A stretch of DNA of 64,000 bases from Gammaproteobacteria bacterium (lineage in GTDB: Bacteria > Pseudomonadota > Gammaproteobacteria > Pseudomonadales > Pseudohongiellaceae). The position numbers were made by a program, and so were the translations under genes. The stretch covers positions 1 to 64,000 of the forward strand of contig JAQWQD010000013.1 of NCBI GenBank assembly GCA_029244985.1, in the 5' to 3' direction. The notes under the pieces were generated by a model. That model ran no database searches, was not told where the DNA came from, and saw only the letters and a list, made by a program, of their open reading frames with translations. Position 1 is the first letter of the stretch. Each line of letters starts with the position of its first letter. Shown here piece after piece: positions 59,124-64,000 of the stretch.

Positions 59124-59936
59124 ATGGTATCTAAAATCTCAGTCGAATCATCCACACCCAAAATGCTAGTGGAAGTTGGAAATGGAATAGGGTGGATAAC
59201 TTTTAATTCGCCAGCAAGACGCAACGCCATGTCTCTCGATATGTGGCAAGGTCTGGCTGACATCCTTCGACAAATGAGCCTTGACGATTCCTTGCGCGTA
59301 GTAGTGTTAAAAGGAGCTGGAGACAAGGCTTTTGTTTCTGGTGCAGACATTTCTGAATTTGAAGAGAAGCGCTCAAGCCAGAAAGATCGAGATGCTTATG
59401 AAGACGCATTTGATGACGCCCTTAATACACTAGCCAATTTTTCACGACCTGTAGTTGCCATGATTCAAGGTTTTTGCATAGGAGGCGGCTTGGCAATAGC
59501 ACTTAATACGGATATCCGTATTGCGACAGAAGATTCTATATTCGGTATACCCGCAGCAAAGTTGGGACTAGGATATGGATTTGAGGCAATTAAAACTTTG
59601 GAATCTCTGGTTGGGCCTTCTAGTGCCAAGGATATTTTGTTTACAGCCAGATTCCTGAATACAGAGGAAGCCCTACGCATTGGGCTTATTAATTCCATTG
59701 TTAGCCGCGCAGAACTGGAGGAGGCAGTACTAGATTATGTAAATTGCATCGCTGCCAATGCGCCCCTCACCATTAAATCAGTCAAAGCTACGGTTGCCGA
59801 AGTGATTAAAGATCCGAGTCAATCTAGTCCTGAACACATTAATAAATTGGTTAATGATTGTTTCCTGAGCGAAGACTACAAAGAAGGGAGAACCGCTTTT
59901 ATGGAAAAGCGCAGACCTCAGTTTAAAGGAACTTAA
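59124..59936 (+). CDS. Enoyl-CoA hydratase/isomerase family protein
   Basis: ITFNSPARRNAMSLDMW; AFVSGADISEFEE; VAMIQGFCIGGGLAIALNTDIRIA. Confidence 0.92.
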   Translation: MVSKISVESSTPKMLVEVGNGIGWITFNSPARRNAMSLDMWQGLADILRQMSLDDSLRVVVLKGAGDKAFVSGADISEFEEKRSSQKDRDAYEDAFDDALNTLANFSRPVVAMIQGFCIGGGLAIALNTDIRIATEDSIFGIPAAKLGLGYGFEAIKTLESLVGPSSAKDILFTARFLNTEEALRIGLINSIVSRAELEEAVLDYVNCIAANAPLTIKSVKATVAEVIKDPSQSSPEHINKLVNDCFLSEDYKEGRTAFMEKRRPQFKGT

Positions 59937-60056
59937 CAAAACATAACCTATTAAATAGGTAGCCAACTCAAAAAGGGTGTTATTTATCTACGCTTGGTAG
60001 ATTGGAAAGCCTGGCCAAATACGAAAGATTCTGTAATTACTAGTGAGAGAAAAGTA

Positions 60057-60656
60057 ATGCGACTAGCAATCTCCAAATTCTTAACTGTGCTTTTTCTATT
60101 ACTAGTTTCTAATACGGCAATAAGTCAAATTCTTACAAAAGAAGAAATCGTTCCATTACTAAAAAACGGCGGCTACCTGATTTTTATGCGCCATGCTCAA
60201 GCACCAACCGAATTGCCGACTACGACAACGGCAAGCCCTGGCAATTTGAACCTGGAAAGACAGCTGGATGGAAAAGGGCGCAGCGATGCAGCTGCCTTTG
60301 GTGAGGCTATTCGCCGGCTAGAAATACCACTCGGGTCTGTCGAAAGTAGCCCCAGCTATAGAACGCGGCAAACTGCGCGCCTTGCGGGTTTTAATAATGT
60401 GATAATTCAGGAATTTCTGCTGCAGGAAGTGCGTGAAATTCCAGATTCTGTGCTAATGACATTGAGGGCTGAACTTGAATTAAAATCAGAATCTGGCAAT
60501 CGTTTACTTATTAGTCATTCAGGGAATATAAGTGCAATCTTTCCTGATCTTGATCCTTATATTTCTGAAGGTGAAGCGATAATAATAGATCCGACTTTAT
60601 CTATTACCGCTCCCTTGGCGCGGGTACTGATTACTGATTGGCAGAACTTTGAGTAA
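60057..60656 (+). CDS. Histidine phosphatase family protein, exported
   Basis: YLIFMRHAQAP (RHA); VESSPSYRTRQTA; LLISHSGN; ATG chosen at 60057. Confidence 0.82.
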   Translation: MRLAISKFLTVLFLLLVSNTAISQILTKEEIVPLLKNGGYLIFMRHAQAPTELPTTTTASPGNLNLERQLDGKGRSDAAAFGEAIRRLEIPLGSVESSPSYRTRQTARLAGFNNVIIQEFLLQEVREIPDSVLMTLRAELELKSESGNRLLISHSGNISAIFPDLDPYISEGEAIIIDPTLSITAPLARVLITDWQNFE

Positions 60657-60668
60657 GTTTTTGAAGTA

Positions 60669-61892
60669 TTAGCTTTCAAAATAAATCTTAAGCTTTGCCA
60701 TTCCTTTGTTAATGTCTTCAACACTAATACCCGAATAAGCTAACCGGAGATAGTGCTCTTTTTCACCCTCGACTGCCCGACCGAAGTGGTTTCGGGTACA
60801 AAAAGAAACATCAGTTTCTCGCAAGGCTCCCTCCATTAACTGGTTGACATCGAGGAAGCCTTTGCGCTGAGTTATCTGTGTTACGTTTGGGAATAAATAG
60901 AACGTGCTATTAGGTGCCTGAATCGAAATGCCATCAATAGCATTTAGTCCTTCAACTGACGCATCTCGTCGACGTTTTAGTTCAGCCAGTATTTGAGCTG
61001 GGCCTGCAGTGTCACCTTCAATTGCTTCAAGCATACTGCGCTGAATGAAATGCGTGGTACATGATTCGATATTCGTATTGAATTTGCTAATGATATCGAT
61101 CACAGATTTAGGACCTATGGCAGCGCCTAATCGCCAACCGGTCATCGCGAATCTTTTGGAACAGGTATAAAGAATAATTGAACGCTCTTGCATTCCGGGC
61201 AAGGAAACAATTGATTGCGGCGAGCCGCTGTATTGAATTTCGAAATAGGCCTCGTCGCTTAACACCCAAAGGTCGTGCTTAATACAAAGGGCTGCTAACT
61301 CTGCCATCTCTTCTGGAGAAGACTCTGCGCTATTTGGGTTCTGAAAGTTGTTATAGATTAGAGCACGGGTTTTTGGTGTTATGGCATGTTTAATGGCTTC
61401 CATGTCTAAACTAAAGCCAGTCTTAGTTTCTTTGTAGCCATAAGGTACCGCAATGCCTCCTTGATACTCGATTTGCGACTCATAAATTGGATAGCCAGGA
61501 TTTGGGTAAAGCACCTCATCACCCGGGTTCATGACTGTTGCAATAAATTTGCTGATAACGGGCTTTCCGCCCGGCTGTATGGCCACATTATCGGCGTTAT
61601 AAGAAAGGCCACGTTTTGTACCAACGTCGTGTGCCAATACATCGCGTAGTTCTGGTATGCCGGCCCCAGGGCAGTAGCCAGTGTAACCATCTACGATGGC
61701 TTTTTTCATCGCTTCAACAATATTTCCAGGCGTTGGGAGATTAATATCACCAAGATGGAAAGGATAAACCTTGTTTCCCTTTGCTTGCCATGCAGCCGCT
61801 GCTGCAGAAACAGCAAAAGCGGTTTCAGTGCCGAGGTAATCTAATTGATTAGCTAATTTCAAGAGCTTTTCTCTGATCCATTCATTGTTCAA
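60669..61892 (-). CDS. PLP-dependent aminotransferase, class I/II
   Basis: LPTPGNIVEAMKKAI; YNNFQNPNSAES; VLSDEAYFEIQY; TCSKRFAMTGWRLGAAIG. Confidence 0.92.
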   Translation of the reverse strand: MNNEWIREKLLKLANQLDYLGTETAFAVSAAAAAWQAKGNKVYPFHLGDINLPTPGNIVEAMKKAIVDGYTGYCPGAGIPELRDVLAHDVGTKRGLSYNADNVAIQPGGKPVISKFIATVMNPGDEVLYPNPGYPIYESQIEYQGGIAVPYGYKETKTGFSLDMEAIKHAITPKTRALIYNNFQNPNSAESSPEEMAELAALCIKHDLWVLSDEAYFEIQYSGSPQSIVSLPGMQERSIILYTCSKRFAMTGWRLGAAIGPKSVIDIISKFNTNIESCTTHFIQRSMLEAIEGDTAGPAQILAELKRRRDASVEGLNAIDGISIQAPNSTFYLFPNVTQITQRKGFLDVNQLMEGALRETDVSFCTRNHFGRAVEGEKEHYLRLAYSGISVEDINKGMAKLKIYFES

Positions 61893-61941
61893 TAAACTTT
61901 AAAAAATCGCCTTCTAGTTTTTTGTGCTACCTTTTTACGGA

Positions 61942-64000
61942 TTAAAAACTATAACGCACACCAATAAATGCTGCACGTGGCGGCCCCGCACCAAGAAATA
62001 CTGGGATCTCAAAATCTTCGATGATCGGAACTTCCACTTCTCCTGGTTCTTCTCCGAGCAAACCAAAGCTCTCATACTCTTCATCAAACAAATTTAGTAC
62101 GTTAGCGAAAATTTCTAGATTTTCACTAATCTGATAGCGAGCCCGCAAATTGACTACTGAATAGCCATCAATTTCATCCAGTTGATTCGACTCGTCACCT
62201 CTAAGATGCTGTTCTGCATTACTCACGACATCCAAACCAATGTTTAGTCCTTCAAACATTGCATAGTCTGCTGAGAATTTAAACTGATTCTGAGGAATTC
62301 CTGGAATACTGTCACCACGACGGACTAAGATTTCTCCTTCGTCATCGGCAAAATCATGATTTGGGCTGAGCACGCTAAAACTATCTTCAAAAGTTGCAGC
62401 GATATGGCTGTAAGCTAGCAACCAAGTTACCCTTTGGATTCTTCCACTTAATGAGCCTTCAAAACCTTGGCGTCGTGTCTTGTCCACATTGGCAAATAAG
62501 CCAGTTGATCGCCCCGTAGTTTGGAAAAGAATATCATTGTGATTGGTAGTGCTAAACAGTCCAAGGTTGTAACGGATAGCATTTATATAACCCCGGCCAC
62601 CAAGTTCGAAACTTTTTGCGATTACATCATCCAGAGGAGGGTCCGCTAAAAAAGCATTAGGAAGACGACATTCGAAATCGACATCATCAGGATCTTCGCC
62701 GTCTTCTATGGCATATTGTACAGCTAGATCGAAAACTCCTTCGTTACAGGCAAGCTCTATAGGTGTAGGTGCGCGGGATGATTCGGAATACGAACTGTAA
62801 AAATTATGATTTTGATTCATCTGCCAAGTGAGTCCGATGGCAGGGTTAATTCGTGAGAAGCGATGACTGCCATTAAGCTCTGGTCGTTCACCGGATTTAT
62901 CCCTTAGATCAACGTTAGTATAGTTTCCGCGGGCAGATAAAGTTAAAGAAAGGGTTTCTGTTAGGTCTAAGATATTAGAAATATAGAAGCTGGTGGATTC
63001 TGTTTGAGTTGAAATTAGCGTGGCTTGATCATCAACAAAAATACCTGTCCCCAGGCCAGTAGTTAAACGGGTAATAGGATTAAGGCTCGCAAGTTCCACT
63101 ACCGAATCAAATGCCGATTCTCCATTGAAATAAGCACCACCGACTACTAACTGTCCATTGTAACCAAAAAAGTTTCCGAGAAAGGTCCATTGAAAATCAG
63201 CGCCTGTACTTTCTTGATTGCGATTACTTAGGTTATTGATCGCTTCATCAGAAAGGAGGCCCGCTCCCGAAAGGTCATCATCTTCAAAACCTTCGATATT
63301 AAAAGATTCATTCACCCCCATCGCCATCGCTGTGTTGTTCAGAAAATCTTCTAAACCCTCAGCGCTTGCAAATTGAGATTCACAGACATCGTCGTCATCA
63401 AGCCCTAGTTCTTCTAAATCGTCTTCTTCTAGCCCCTCTATTAAGGAACCTATGCCGCCAAACTCACAGATACCGAATTCTGACCCATCGCCATTAAAAG
63501 AAACGGTGTCGTTCTGGCGATAGAATAAATTACCACTGAAGCTAATTGCCGAACTTACTTCATGCGAAAAATCGAAACTAAACATATCCATGTCATTCTC
63601 GGTAATGTCAGGCCCAGTGAAAATAGCCGCGCGATCGAAGTCAAGAAGTTCGACGGGCGAGGAACCAAATCCGATTAGGTCTGATTCACCGTGTTGGTAA
63701 TTTAAATTGATTTGCGTGTAGTCTGAACGATAGCTGAGGCTGCTGTAAAAATTGATTGCTTCAGAGTTAGAGTGATCACGCCAACCATCTTCTTCAAAAT
63801 ATTCAATATTGGTGTAGTAGGCCAGCTTTCCGTTGTTGCCACCAAATTCCAGGTTTGCTGTATGTCTGCCAAATGAGCCCGCACTAATTTCAGCGTTCGC
63901 GCCTTCAAAATCGAACCCATCCTTCATATCAATAACTATCGAGCCACCGAGGCTATTCAGTCCATATAGTGGATTAGCCCCTCCACCTAGGGATAGTTCT
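61942..64000 (-). CDS. TonB-dependent receptor, partial (5' end beyond window)
   Basis: Frame runs through the window edge: ELSLGGGANPLYGLNSLGGSIVIDMKDGF (plug end); beta-barrel; C-terminal AAFIGVRYSF. Confidence 0.9.
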   Translation of the reverse strand, partial: ELSLGGGANPLYGLNSLGGSIVIDMKDGFDFEGANAEISAGSFGRHTANLEFGGNNGKLAYYTNIEYFEEDGWRDHSNSEAINFYSSLSYRSDYTQINLNYQHGESDLIGFGSSPVELLDFDRAAIFTGPDITENDMDMFSFDFSHEVSSAISFSGNLFYRQNDTVSFNGDGSEFGICEFGGIGSLIEGLEEDDLEELGLDDDDVCESQFASAEGLEDFLNNTAMAMGVNESFNIEGFEDDDLSGAGLLSDEAINNLSNRNQESTGADFQWTFLGNFFGYNGQLVVGGAYFNGESAFDSVVELASLNPITRLTTGLGTGIFVDDQATLISTQTESTSFYISNILDLTETLSLTLSARGNYTNVDLRDKSGERPELNGSHRFSRINPAIGLTWQMNQNHNFYSSYSESSRAPTPIELACNEGVFDLAVQYAIEDGEDPDDVDFECRLPNAFLADPPLDDVIAKSFELGGRGYINAIRYNLGLFSTTNHNDILFQTTGRSTGLFANVDKTRRQGFEGSLSGRIQRVTWLLAYSHIAATFEDSFSVLSPNHDFADDEGEILVRRGDSIPGIPQNQFKFSADYAMFEGLNIGLDVVSNAEQHLRGDESNQLDEIDGYSVVNLRARYQISENLEIFANVLNLFDEEYESFGLLGEEPGEVEVPIIEDFEIPVFLGAGPPRAAFIGVRYSF

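Noticed and set aside
1-64000. Mobile element, prophage, CRISPR, rRNA or tRNA
   Set aside because: No transposase, integrase, phage or Cas motifs, no regular repeat-spacer pattern and no tRNA or rRNA signature recognised by eye. A tRNAscan or Infernal run would be decisive.

Overview
About 64 kb of a gammaproteobacterial chromosome, probably a marine heterotroph. That placement is inferred from zapB-like/zapA-6S RNA-ygfA synteny, pepP-ubiH-ubiI, E. coli-type LexA boxes and moderate GC. There are roughly 48 protein genes. I saw no rRNA, tRNA, CRISPR array, prophage or insertion sequence. Main blocks: (i) c-type cytochromes and an exported peptidase/amidohydrolase cluster (1-9.2 kb); (ii) threonine synthase, GST, a serine hydrolase and a TorF-type porin with a sigma54 promoter (10-14.8 kb); (iii) an SOS mutasome split into two convergent units, dnaE2 against imuA-imuB, each with its own near-perfect LexA box (14.9-20.5 kb); (iv) ygfA, 6S RNA, zapA, zapB-like, pepP, ubiH and ubiI (20.9-27.7 kb); (v) a TetR regulator, an ABC exporter and propionyl-CoA synthetase; (vi) gltBD (33.7-39.8 kb); (vii) a Tat-exported three-subunit molybdenum hydroxylase operon with a linked membrane cytochrome b and an unknown small protein (40.5-45.8 kb); (viii) an M1-M28-PDZ multidomain peptidase, a DUF5916-like protein, GDPD, a deacetylase, a CoA transferase, an enoyl-CoA hydratase, an aminotransferase and a partial TonB receptor (46-64 kb). 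The candidates most worth follow-up are the molybdenum hydroxylase/cytochrome b operon, the convergent two-box mutasome, the NtrC/sigma54-type porin promoter and the M1-M28-PDZ fusion. All family calls come from motif recognition by eye; no database search was run.
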